DNA of 64,000 nt from Rickettsia typhi (GTDB lineage Bacteria; Pseudomonadota; Alphaproteobacteria; Rickettsiales; Rickettsiaceae): the NCBI GenBank assembly GCA_945907105.1, contig CAMDSB010000003.1:7492-71491 (forward strand), given 5' to 3'. The translations under genes were made by a program, and so were the position numbers. The notes beneath the pieces were generated by a model that did no database searches, was not told the DNA's origin, and worked only from the letters and a program-made list of their open reading frames with translations. Numbering within the stretch: position 1 is the first letter of the stretch; the number at the start of each line of letters is the position of its first letter. Shown here one piece after another: positions 18,113-26,709 of this stretch.

Positions 18113-18325
18113 CTATTTTTTTATAGAGGATGTAAGGCTAAGAATATCTTTTTCAAGCTTTGCAACTAGTTTTTTTAGCTGCTCATACTCTTCTCTCGAG
18201 ACATATTTTCCTTTGATAACATTTTCTTCGATATACTTAGCACTTGATGATCTAATAACTTCTCTAGATTCTCTTGCTATTTTACCAGCGCCTGCCAGCA
18301 TATTTACTATGGTTTGTTGAGTCAT
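18113..18325 (-). CDS. UbiK-like BMFP-domain protein
   Basis: A 70-residue helical protein. Its end, YVSREEYEQLKKLVAKLEKDI (about residues 41-61), matches the BMFP domain (UbiK family), whose core reads close to VTREEFDxxxxxLxxxRxKLxxLE. UbiK helps ubiquinone synthesis as an accessory factor and also promotes membrane association. It lies 14 bases after the bolA gene stop on the same strand. The family call is moderate because the protein is short. Confidence 0.68.
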   Translation of the reverse strand: MTQQTIVNMLAGAGKIARESREVIRSSSAKYIEENVIKGKYVSREEYEQLKKLVAKLEKDILSLTSSIKK

Positions 18326-18339
18326 ATTACTAATCTAAA

Positions 18340-18603
18340 TCATTTATTTTTGACAATTGTAATAGAAAGTGCATGTAATCCATTAACAAATTCTTCTTTT
18401 AGAAGATTATTAATAATGCGATGTTGTTCAATTTTCCTGCAGCCATTCAGAGCATCGGAAGAAATTTTAATTTCAAAATGCGTTTGACCATCTCCCTTTG
18501 GATTGCCAGAATGACCAATGTGATGAGCACTTACATCTTCTACTTCGAGAAAATGTGGATTTAAAGCACGGAGCCTATGTTCAATGCTTTCTTTTCTATT
18601 CAT
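18340..18603 (-). CDS. bolA: BolA family protein
   Basis: The 87-residue protein matches BolA along its length: IEHRLRALNPHFLEVEDVSAHH at the start, then THFEIKISSDALNGCRKIEQHRIINNLL. Conserved histidines are His27, His28 and His56-like in HFEI. BolA proteins bind monothiol glutaredoxins and iron-sulfur clusters and can bind DNA. The gene leads the bolA-ubiK-phasin minus group. No monothiol glutaredoxin gene is seen next to it in this window. Confidence 0.93.
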   Translation of the reverse strand: MNRKESIEHRLRALNPHFLEVEDVSAHHIGHSGNPKGDGQTHFEIKISSDALNGCRKIEQHRIINNLLKEEFVNGLHALSITIVKNK

Positions 18604-18688
18604 TATATTGCTTTAATGTTTAAAAGTATAATTGGTTTTGCTATCATTATTGGGCATCACTCTTCAACTAACAAAAACATAGGGTATT

Positions 18689-19891
18689 ATGTCTAATAAA
18701 GCAAGAAGCATGGAAAGCTTGCAGAAAGAGATTAACCGAGTTAAGAGTGGGGTTTTACTAACTGTAAAGCTCTTGAATAAGAATGAACTCAACATTCTAA
18801 TAGAAGATACAGCCACTATTATCGACAAGTTTTATTTAATGGTTGAAAAAGCATGCGAAAAAGCTAGCAACCACGTTATTTTAAGAACATACGACCCAAC
18901 TAGACTATATATAGTCCTACCAGATGATGCCAAAATTGCTGAACGTCTAGCTTACTCTATTTATAAACAGGTTCAGCTCTATGTTGATTCGCAGACTCCG
19001 GAAAGTTATCTAAAATGCGGTGTGGGTAGCATAAAATTCGATGATAAACAAAAAGATGCGGGCAAACTTCTATCGCTATTACTTTATACCATGTCAATTT
19101 CCAAAGATCGCAGCTATTATCATAGTTATGATGATCATCCTATTGATATTGAAACGTTAAGAGCGAGCAATACTAACTTAAATTTGCTAAGAACGTCTTT
19201 GTTAAAGAAGAAAGCAAAGTTTATGTATCAGCCAATTATCGATCGTAAGTCTGGTAATATTGAATATTATGAATGTTTGCTTCGTGTGCCAGACAAGGAT
19301 GAGGGCTTCATTTCCATAGGTCCAATGATAGAGGCTGCTGAATCAAAGGGATTAATAAGTATTGTGGACTTTACTGTAGTTGAAATGGCAATCAAAGAAC
19401 TTGCCGAGGACAAAACCATTAAATTATCAGCGAATATTTCTAATATAGGAGTACTGAACAAAAGATTATTAAAGAGGATTGAAAGCTTATTCAAGAAGTA
19501 CGAGGTAGCTGATAGGCTAATAATTGAGATAACAGAGACTTCTCTCAACCAAGATTTTCTTACTACCAAGAAGTTTATCGACACACTACATACGTATGGT
19601 TGCCGATTTGCACTAGATGATTTTGGCTCAGGATTTACTTCTTTTAAGCAACTTCTCAACTTGCCTATTGATATTATTAAAATTGATGGTAGTTACATAA
19701 GAGATATTTTACACAATGATCATAATAGATTTTTTGTAGAAGCTCTCATCAGCTTAGCAAGTGATCTTGGTATTAAGACTGTAGCTGAGTTTGTAGAAAA
19801 TGGAGAAATTGCTAAGTTCTTGATAGATATAAAAATTGACGGAATGCAAGGAAATTTCTTTTTACCGGCCTCCGAAAATCGTATTAACTAA
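18689..19891 (+). CDS. EAL-domain c-di-GMP phosphodiesterase, degenerate GGDEF
   Basis: The 400-residue protein has an EAL domain (about 172-395) with its catalytic set visible: ECLLR at 195-199, Asn249, Glu280, DDFG at 310-313, Lys331 in KIDG, Glu367 or Glu370 in AEFVE, and Gln388 in GMQGNFF. It is therefore likely active on cyclic di-GMP. The N-terminal part (about 60-150) resembles a GGDEF domain in CGVGSIKFDD...LLYTMSISKD but lacks the GGDEF signature, suggesting a regulatory role. No signal peptide is seen. The only c-di-GMP gene in the window; cognate cyclase is elsewhere. Confidence 0.88.
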   Translation: MSNKARSMESLQKEINRVKSGVLLTVKLLNKNELNILIEDTATIIDKFYLMVEKACEKASNHVILRTYDPTRLYIVLPDDAKIAERLAYSIYKQVQLYVDSQTPESYLKCGVGSIKFDDKQKDAGKLLSLLLYTMSISKDRSYYHSYDDHPIDIETLRASNTNLNLLRTSLLKKKAKFMYQPIIDRKSGNIEYYECLLRVPDKDEGFISIGPMIEAAESKGLISIVDFTVVEMAIKELAEDKTIKLSANISNIGVLNKRLLKRIESLFKKYEVADRLIIEITETSLNQDFLTTKKFIDTLHTYGCRFALDDFGSGFTSFKQLLNLPIDIIKIDGSYIRDILHNDHNRFFVEALISLASDLGIKTVAEFVENGEIAKFLIDIKIDGMQGNFFLPASENRIN

Positions 19892-20284
19892 ATTACTAGA
19901 GACTAGACTTATGGAGTCTCCTGAAGAACTATCCATTTCAATACGACATAATATTAGGCGATTAATTCCCCTATAAATACACAAACACAGAACTGCATAT
20001 TAACATCGATCAAACGCTAAAAAGGAAAAAGCAGCATACAATACCTCTAAGAGGTTTGCGACGAAATCCTAAGCATCTGCATGGGACGATAGTTATCTAC
20101 TGGCAATTCCTAGCTAACAGCATAAAACTAAATAATCAAGCTGGACTAATCTTATCTATTAAATTATCATAATAATTTAGCAAAGAAAAATTTCATGCAA
20201 TTGCCCAGCTTACATAGATAGAATAATTGTAGTAACCGGCAATTAAATAAATTTAATTATAAAAATTATAAGGAAGGAAAAAGT
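19892..20284. other. Non-coding gap before the symporter kinase
   Basis: I see no gene in this 393-base stretch. It has a short hairpin GAGACT/AGTCTC (19899-19920) just after the EAL gene and a small ACCTCT-A-AGAGGT palindrome near 20041-20053. The sequence just before 20285 contains AAGGAAGG, the ribosome-binding site for the next gene. Confidence 0.5.
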
Positions 20285-23077
20285 ATGGATGTCGGTATAG
20301 ATGCTGGTATTTTTATTGGATTTTTGATTATCAACCTTATAGTAGGATTGGCATACAGCATTGGCATAAAAAATATTAACCAATATGCTATTGGTCACCG
20401 CAACTTTTCTACTGCTGCTATTGTAGCAACTATTGTAGCGACATTCATTGGCGGAGGCTCATTTTCCATGTGGACATCCGGAGTTTATACAACTGGCTTA
20501 TATCACATGTTGTTTGGCATTGGCGACGTACTAGGATTTTACATTATATGCTATATCATTGCTCCACGATGCGGTGAATTTTTAGGAAGTCCATCTGTAG
20601 CGTCGGCGATGGGTAGTTTATACAGTTCTTCCACGATAAGAATTATTACAGCTCTGACTGGATTATTTAAAGTAGCAGGAACCATTGCTATGCAGTTTAA
20701 AGTTGCTGCTATTATTTTAGGATATACTTTTGGAGATTTCGGTAATCACCTAATGATGGTTGGAGCATTAATGGTTATTATCTATTCTGCATTAGGTAGT
20801 ATCAGAGCGGTAGTAATGACTGATATAGTACAATTACTAACCTTTGCGGTCTTTATACCAATACTTGCTTTAATAATTTGGAACCAATTAGATAATTCTA
20901 CTGAGGTAGCAGCTACTTTATCATCAAATCCAATTTTTGATTATCGAGTAGTGTTTGATTTTAATAATTACCTAGAATTAATAAGTTTTGTTTTTATTAT
21001 TATCACCTATATCTTGTCCGCTCTGGACCCTGCAATGTTTCAACGTATAGCTATAGCCAATAACGTTAAACAAATTAAAAAATCCTTTTTTTGGGCTGCA
21101 TTTTGTATTTTATTAATCACTTTATTAACTTACTGGGTTGCTATACTTTTAGTAACTGAATCAACTAACCTTGATCCTGATAAAATTATTCCCCACTTAT
21201 TAGAGCATTATCCATATGTAGGGTTAAGAGGCTTAATATTAGCTGGTATTATGGCAATGCTTATATCAACTGCTGATTCATATCTCAATACGTCTGCTAT
21301 ATTATTTGCTCATGACTTAGTAAAGCCATTAGGTTTTATCCGGTCTGATAAAACAGAATTACTTATCTCAAGACTTGCTTCGGTAGTAGTTGGTGTCGTT
21401 GCTATAGTTTTAGCTATTGCAGTAAAAGACATGTTAGAAATGATATTATTTACCGCTAACTTCTATATGCCCATAGTTGCTCTACCACTGGGTTTGGCTA
21501 TTTTTGGGTTTCGTAGTAGCTCAAAAGCCATATTATCAGGAATGTTAACTGGGTTTTTGACTACTATGATCTTTCTAAGTTTTAAAATTAAGATTGATCC
21601 TACTATTCCAGCTATGTTAGCAAATGCTTTGGTAGTATTTAGTGTGCACTATTTACTGAAAGAGCCAGGAGGTTGGGTAGGGATTAAAGATCAGGAATCA
21701 TTCAATGAACTAAGACAAGAACAGAAACAGCAAATTCATAGGTTTATTTCTTCTGTAAAAAGTTTTGATTTAATGACATTTTTTAAAAATAATACTCCAA
21801 AACAAGAATCTATCTATTTTTCTTTTGGGTTATTTGCCATGATATCAATGTTTTGTGCGATGCATTCAATCCCAACAAATGATCACGAACAATATTCATG
21901 GATTAGTGGGTTTATTTTTGATTCAGTCTTGGTGATCGCGGCAATATTTTTAAGTTATCCAGCATGGCCGGAGCGTTTTAAAAATGAGAATTTTATCACT
22001 ATTACTTGGAATATGGGTACAATGTACGTGATGATTTTTGTCAGTAGCTTGCTTGTCATTATGAGTAATTTTAGCCAATTACCAATGATGATAGCTATGA
22101 TTAATTTGATTGTCATTGCGGCATTAATGCGTTGGCAGACAGCATTATTAATGTTAACTATTGGTGTTTATAGTGCAATTACATTTTTCAAATGGCAAAC
22201 CGGGCTGACCGCGCTACCCAACAGTAACCTCGAATTACAATTTAAATTCATTTATGCTTTATTATTAATCACTAGCAGTTTAATTATGTTCTTTAAACCC
22301 AAGCAAGAACAGCAGGAATTCACCGAGGCAAAAGTCAATCATTTAGGACATCGCGTCACTGATCAAGAAAAAGAAGTAGAAAAAGCATTGTCTTTGCGAG
22401 CAGAATTTATCCGCAACATTGCACATGAATTTCATACGCCGCAAACTGGAATAACTAGTATGGCCGAGGCTCTTTATCACGGATATGACAGATTAAGCGA
22501 TTCGCAACGCAAACTAGCTGCTAAAACTATTTTCAAAAGCGCAGCCAGATTAGAGAGCTATTCAGACAATATAATTAATTTAGTCAAACTCTCCGCTAAC
22601 CCGTACTACGACTTAAAAATAACAAAAGTAGATTTAAGTAAGCTTGTATACGACCGTATTGATCTTTGCCGAAAACTGTATATAGAAGAGGAGTCTGATA
22701 GAACATTTACTTTTAATGTTGAAAAAAAGATAGTAACTGATTGTGATCAATATTATATCGGGCAAGCTTTAGACAATTTAATCATTAATGCTATTAATTA
22801 TTGTAAGAAAGGTCAAATTAACATAATTTTAAAAAGAACAACTGAAAGCATTGAATTTAGTATTAGCGATGAAGGAATAGGCATACCCAAGGAAGAGATA
22901 TACGACATTTTCGGAGCATTCTTGGTGAGTTCCAAAACCCATACCTCAGCAGGTGGTCGAGGGATTGGTCTAGCTTTATGTAAGAGGGTAATCGAGGTAC
23001 ATAGCGGTACTATCAAGGCTAAAAGTAATGGTGAAAAAGGTGCCACTTTTATATTTACATTACCAATATTAGTTTAA
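20285..23077 (+). CDS. Sodium:solute symporter-histidine kinase fusion
   Basis: The 930-residue protein joins a sodium:solute symporter (SSS) domain of about 13 membrane segments (about 5-460) with additional helices (about 500-670) and a C-terminal histidine kinase. The kinase has its phosphoacceptor in FIRNIAHEFHTPQ (His714), an N-box LDNLIINAINYC, DEGIGIP and GGRGIGLALCKRV. This matches the CbrA-like group in which a transporter doubles as sensor. AAGGAAGG gives a strong ribosome-binding site. No response regulator gene lies nearby, so the kinase is orphan here. Substrate is unknown. Confidence 0.9.
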   Translation: MDVGIDAGIFIGFLIINLIVGLAYSIGIKNINQYAIGHRNFSTAAIVATIVATFIGGGSFSMWTSGVYTTGLYHMLFGIGDVLGFYIICYIIAPRCGEFLGSPSVASAMGSLYSSSTIRIITALTGLFKVAGTIAMQFKVAAIILGYTFGDFGNHLMMVGALMVIIYSALGSIRAVVMTDIVQLLTFAVFIPILALIIWNQLDNSTEVAATLSSNPIFDYRVVFDFNNYLELISFVFIIITYILSALDPAMFQRIAIANNVKQIKKSFFWAAFCILLITLLTYWVAILLVTESTNLDPDKIIPHLLEHYPYVGLRGLILAGIMAMLISTADSYLNTSAILFAHDLVKPLGFIRSDKTELLISRLASVVVGVVAIVLAIAVKDMLEMILFTANFYMPIVALPLGLAIFGFRSSSKAILSGMLTGFLTTMIFLSFKIKIDPTIPAMLANALVVFSVHYLLKEPGGWVGIKDQESFNELRQEQKQQIHRFISSVKSFDLMTFFKNNTPKQESIYFSFGLFAMISMFCAMHSIPTNDHEQYSWISGFIFDSVLVIAAIFLSYPAWPERFKNENFITITWNMGTMYVMIFVSSLLVIMSNFSQLPMMIAMINLIVIAALMRWQTALLMLTIGVYSAITFFKWQTGLTALPNSNLELQFKFIYALLLITSSLIMFFKPKQEQQEFTEAKVNHLGHRVTDQEKEVEKALSLRAEFIRNIAHEFHTPQTGITSMAEALYHGYDRLSDSQRKLAAKTIFKSAARLESYSDNIINLVKLSANPYYDLKITKVDLSKLVYDRIDLCRKLYIEEESDRTFTFNVEKKIVTDCDQYYIGQALDNLIINAINYCKKGQINIILKRTTESIEFSISDEGIGIPKEEIYDIFGAFLVSSKTHTSAGGRGIGLALCKRVIEVHSGTIKAKSNGEKGATFIFTLPILV

Positions 23078-23506
23078 AAATTGATAGATTAGGCTTTTGA
23101 GATGTATGGGCATTTTTCAAGTACAGCTGTGAATATTGACGTTGAAAAAGAGCGTGAGGGGAATTTGCCAGTGGATTTAATGAGTAAGAACAAAGCCCCA
23201 TCGGTATTAGCTTAGTGGATCACAAAGAAAAAGAAGGTTTAGGATTTACTTAAATAGTCAGGACAATTTGTTAGAGGGGATCCGAAAAAGCTAGGTATTT
23301 GGATAAGTTGTTATGGAGTGATTTTACAAATATATTAAAATATTTAGTTTAGTAAAATCAAACCGCAGTACAACACCTAAAATAATCGGTTCTGTTGCTA
23401 GAGGAGATACAACAGAACCGAAAATTACGTGGCAGCTAAGGATATATAGCTACTGAGAGCATAGTAAGTCGCAATTGATTAGTTCAAAAATTTGCGCTGA
23501 TATACA
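23078..23506. other. Gap with ORF remnant and terminator hairpin
   Basis: No confident gene in this stretch. A 37-codon open frame at 23102-23215 begins MYGHFSSTAVNID and could be a decayed gene fragment, but I cannot identify it. A strong hairpin lies at 23386-23421. Confidence 0.4.
23386..23421. terminator. 12-bp perfect-stem hairpin between convergent genes
   Basis: TCGGTTCTGTTG (23386-23397) is perfectly complementary to CAACAGAACCGA (23410-23421), with a 12-base loop. It lies between the plus-strand symporter kinase and a minus-strand hypothetical gene, so a bidirectional terminator is the simplest reading. There is only a short A/T tract after it. Confidence 0.6.
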
Positions 23507-24482
23507 TTAGCAAATTTCTTCAGGATAATGATCACCCGCAAGATTAATATCACTAGTGCTATCATGATGATCCAAAATAGAACTATTATTACTATCTTCG
23601 CCTGTGTCTCTTTGCATTGGTTTAATCTCTTGAAGACGGTCAGTATAATCTTTTGAGATAGATTGTAGATGTTTATATTCTGTCTCAAGCCTTGCTTTCT
23701 CATTGTTCTTTTGAGTAGCATAAGAATAAAAACTCATAAATGATGTACTAAATGTTTTTAACTTTTCTGCTACATAAACTTCCATTGTTTCATCTGAGAT
23801 TTTAAGAGCAAGAGCCTTGACTAAAAATGCTTGACCGTCTGCATGATATCCATACTTTTCAGATATTTTAGTATAAATATTTCCTGCGGTAAGACGTATA
23901 ATAGGAATATCTTCAATAATTTCATTGCTATAAACCCTTACGCCGCTTTCACTTTCAATAAATCTTGACATTAATTGTGAGTCACTTTCTTGGATTTCTT
24001 TACCTACTATTATGTATGACATATTATTATTTTGGTCATAATCTAGTTTTACAATCGCTTGCAAAGTAAATGGGTTTGATATTTTTTTAGCATTAGTTCC
24101 CTCGATAGTATGACCTGTACTAGTATCAATGTTATTTTCATCTATCATTGCTATATTAGTCCAAGTTGATACATCTGTAATATCTTCAATATCCGCTGTT
24201 GCTAAAAATAACCCTTCTCTACTCGTTAATTCTTTTAAATCTTCAAGTGTAGCAATTCCTTGCTCATATTCCTTATTAACTTGGTAACCGTGCCAATATC
24301 CACTAAGCGCAGCAACCCCACCTATTACCTTAGCAACAGCGCTAGGCACAAGCGATGTAGTTAGATGCTTGAGAAGCAATTAGCCCCCCTAAAATTGTAC
24401 TTGTAGCAATTGTAGCGCCTGTTTGTACCTTTTGCCAAAATTTTTGGCTATCTATTAGTTTTTGAAATGTTGTCTCTGACAT
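23507..24482 (-). pseudogene. Unidentified protein, probably frameshifted near its start
   Basis: A 290-residue frame (23507-24379) opens only with a TTG right after a stop codon. It has a hydrophobic N-terminal part (SAVAKVIGGVAALSGYW), a long soluble part and a C-terminal coiled-coil-prone stretch. Upstream, ATG 24482 has an excellent AAGGAG ribosome-binding site and encodes MSETTFQKLIDSQKF followed by a hydrophobic TGATIATSTILGGLIA, then runs out of frame. A single base change between 24342 and 24382 would join both. I do not recognise the family. Two overlapping separate genes are the alternative. Confidence 0.5.
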
Positions 24483-24751
24483 TAAATATACTCCTTAATT
24501 TTAATAGTTTATTTTTAATAACCATTCTCTGGCTGTCATTAATATGGATTAATATATCAGATAAGTATGTCCATAAAAATTACTGACATGCTCAGAATTT
24601 AAAATCAAAATCACAATAGTATGCAAGTAAATTACTGGTAATATTACAATACATAATATTCAATGTAATTTACTTTGATCAATTAGATTGCTAATAAGCT
24701 TTTAGCAATCTACCCTGTCCATTATATGAAAATTAACGAGTACTAAAGAAA

Positions 24752-25267
24752 ATGAAGAGTGAGAAGACATATTTAGAGATGCATTTGGCACAAGATGAAG
24801 AAGCAAAAGCTGTTTTAGAGTTAGGATTTTTCTTAATCCAGGCTTATCAGAAGTTAAAATCTTTTTTGGAAGAAGCTGAAAAAATGCTTCACGGAACAAA
24901 GTTGCATATAAATGAGATAGTTGTATTGCATATAATTAGGATCCATAACAAACCAAAGTCAGTGAGTGTAATTCATTTACTTGCAGATTTTTATGATGAT
25001 TACCTTATAGCTTATACTATAAAAAAACTAGTTAAGTTAAAATTGATACAAAAAGTGCGTTCTAAAGAAGCCAAGACTACTGGAGCCAATTATCAAATAA
25101 CGGAGCTTGGAATTCAGCATACAGATGCCTATGTTAACTTAAGAAAAAAAACTCTCTTTGCATCCTTTCAAGAAGAAAAGCTTGATACAAAAGGGATTAC
25201 TGACCAATTAAAAAGTTTAATACAGGTGTATACTAAGAGCCTCCATAAATTAATTATAAAAAGTTAA
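24752..25267 (+). CDS. MarR-like winged-helix regulator
   Basis: The 171-residue protein has the MarR layout: an N-terminal helical part (about 25-50) and a winged helix (about 55-120) with VIHLLADFYDDYLIAYTIKKLVKLKLIQKVRS, followed by YQITELGIQHT as the wing and helix. MarR-type proteins repress genes and respond to small ligands or stress. It is followed 24 bases later by a LuxR-type gene on the same strand, so the two likely form one regulatory unit. The ligand and targets are unknown. Confidence 0.72.
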   Translation: MKSEKTYLEMHLAQDEEAKAVLELGFFLIQAYQKLKSFLEEAEKMLHGTKLHINEIVVLHIIRIHNKPKSVSVIHLLADFYDDYLIAYTIKKLVKLKLIQKVRSKEAKTTGANYQITELGIQHTDAYVNLRKKTLFASFQEEKLDTKGITDQLKSLIQVYTKSLHKLIIKS

Positions 25268-25291
25268 ATCGTTCTGAAAAAATTTTATCAG

Positions 25292-26179
25292 TTGTTGAAT
25301 GAATTGAAGGAACAAATAGAATTAGTTCCTTTCCAAATAATTATACAAATCCTTATGATAGCAACAGACAAACAGCTAAAAACAGCGTTTGAGTACAATA
25401 AAATTTATTTGACCTTTCTTAATATGTTGGCTCAGCCACTTCGAAACTACTATAGGTGCGACCTCGTAGGATATTTTAAGTTCTACCAAAATAACAGTAT
25501 GACTTTTTTAACGCCTAATGACGTAGGGTGTAATTATATGTTCCAGCCTCAAAATTGGCTTTTATATGAGAATTGGCTCCAACAAGAAGCTCTATATCTT
25601 CTTCAAACAGCATATATAGAAGGACAACATTATTTTATTTGGCCGCTAAAACCTGATAATAAGGAACAGCTATATTTTGCTTTGCATGATCATGGTATAT
25701 GGAATGGATTAACCATAATAAAGAAACATGGTGATTGTCTTGAGGGATTTGTATTTACAAGCCCTACAATGACTGATGAAATAATGGATTTATATCTTAA
25801 TAATAAGCAGGTGTTTGAACGGTTTATCTGGTATTTTAGAGATAAGATAATTAATAAGCTTCAAATCCATCAGCCTAATTGCGGTCTTTTACCTTCTCCT
25901 ATTAACCCTTTTATTGCAAAATCAGAATGTGATAATAATTTTTATAATTATTTAGCTGCAATACCTATCAAGAACTATTATTTGGGACGCAATATTAGCT
26001 TATCACAACGGGAAATGGAGTGTTTAATGTCCTTATCTCAAGGTAGATCTATAAAAGAAATTGCTCGCAGTTGCGATATTTCAAGCCGAAGTGTGGAGAC
26101 ATATATAAATAGAATTAAGAATAAAACATCATATGCCACAAAAAGTCAGCTAGTTACGTTATATCATGATTTTTTTTGA
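25292..26179 (+). CDS. LuxR-family regulator (solo)
   Basis: The 295-residue protein ends in a LuxR helix-turn-helix: LSQREMECLMSLSQGRSIKEIARSCDISSRSVETYINRIKNK (about 239-280). The N-terminal 200 residues resemble an autoinducer-binding-like sensor domain, for example QNWLLYENWLQQEALYLL, but the binding residues cannot be confirmed. No LuxI synthase is seen nearby, so it is a LuxR solo. The TTG at 25292 is the only upstream start in frame and the true start is uncertain. It follows the MarR-like gene closely. Confidence 0.8.
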   Translation: MLNELKEQIELVPFQIIIQILMIATDKQLKTAFEYNKIYLTFLNMLAQPLRNYYRCDLVGYFKFYQNNSMTFLTPNDVGCNYMFQPQNWLLYENWLQQEALYLLQTAYIEGQHYFIWPLKPDNKEQLYFALHDHGIWNGLTIIKKHGDCLEGFVFTSPTMTDEIMDLYLNNKQVFERFIWYFRDKIINKLQIHQPNCGLLPSPINPFIAKSECDNNFYNYLAAIPIKNYYLGRNISLSQREMECLMSLSQGRSIKEIARSCDISSRSVETYINRIKNKTSYATKSQLVTLYHDFF

Positions 26180-26709
26180 TACGGACGGTTATATATGGCG
26201 TTGGTACTGTCTTAACCCTTAAGTAATAATTTCGGCTATTTACAACAAATCCATAATTTAGAAAAATCTGCTCAGAAGCAGTTATAGATTTAACAGTCTC
26301 AAAATAGCACGTTGATCTGTTACATTTTTTTGTATATCTACTGACACATCCTCAGTTGTGCCTTGTTCGAAAGTCTCTAAGTGAGGCTTATTTCTAGTTG
26401 GTTCTGGTGCTTCTGGGAAGAGATAGTATAGTCTATAAAATAGGTAGATTCCATATACCATCATTTACTACTGGTCTAGGGAGAGAACCATATCCATATA
26501 GTGTATCAGTAATAAAGGGCTTGATTACAACACAAAAATTTTATCCTGTTTTACAATAGGTATTAATATTTAATTTTCTTTGTAATAAATATATATAAAC
26601 AGATAAAATGAATGCGATACAAGATAAAAAAACTTATTGAGTTCCTTAAAGCAAGAAGCTAATAACTATCTTGAACTACATCGCTCAATAAGTATAAATT
26701 TAGATTTAC
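26180..26709. other. Gene-poor, possibly degraded stretch
   Basis: The 530-base gap has no supported gene. A 60-codon minus-strand frame (26282-26464) and a nearby frame reading YGSLPRPVVNDGIWNLPIL could be pieces of one lost gene, since both end soon in stops. I see no repeat or tRNA in it. Confidence 0.4.

Noticed and set aside
26282..26464. 60-codon minus-strand frame
   Set aside because: No recognised family and no good start signal; may be a fragment.
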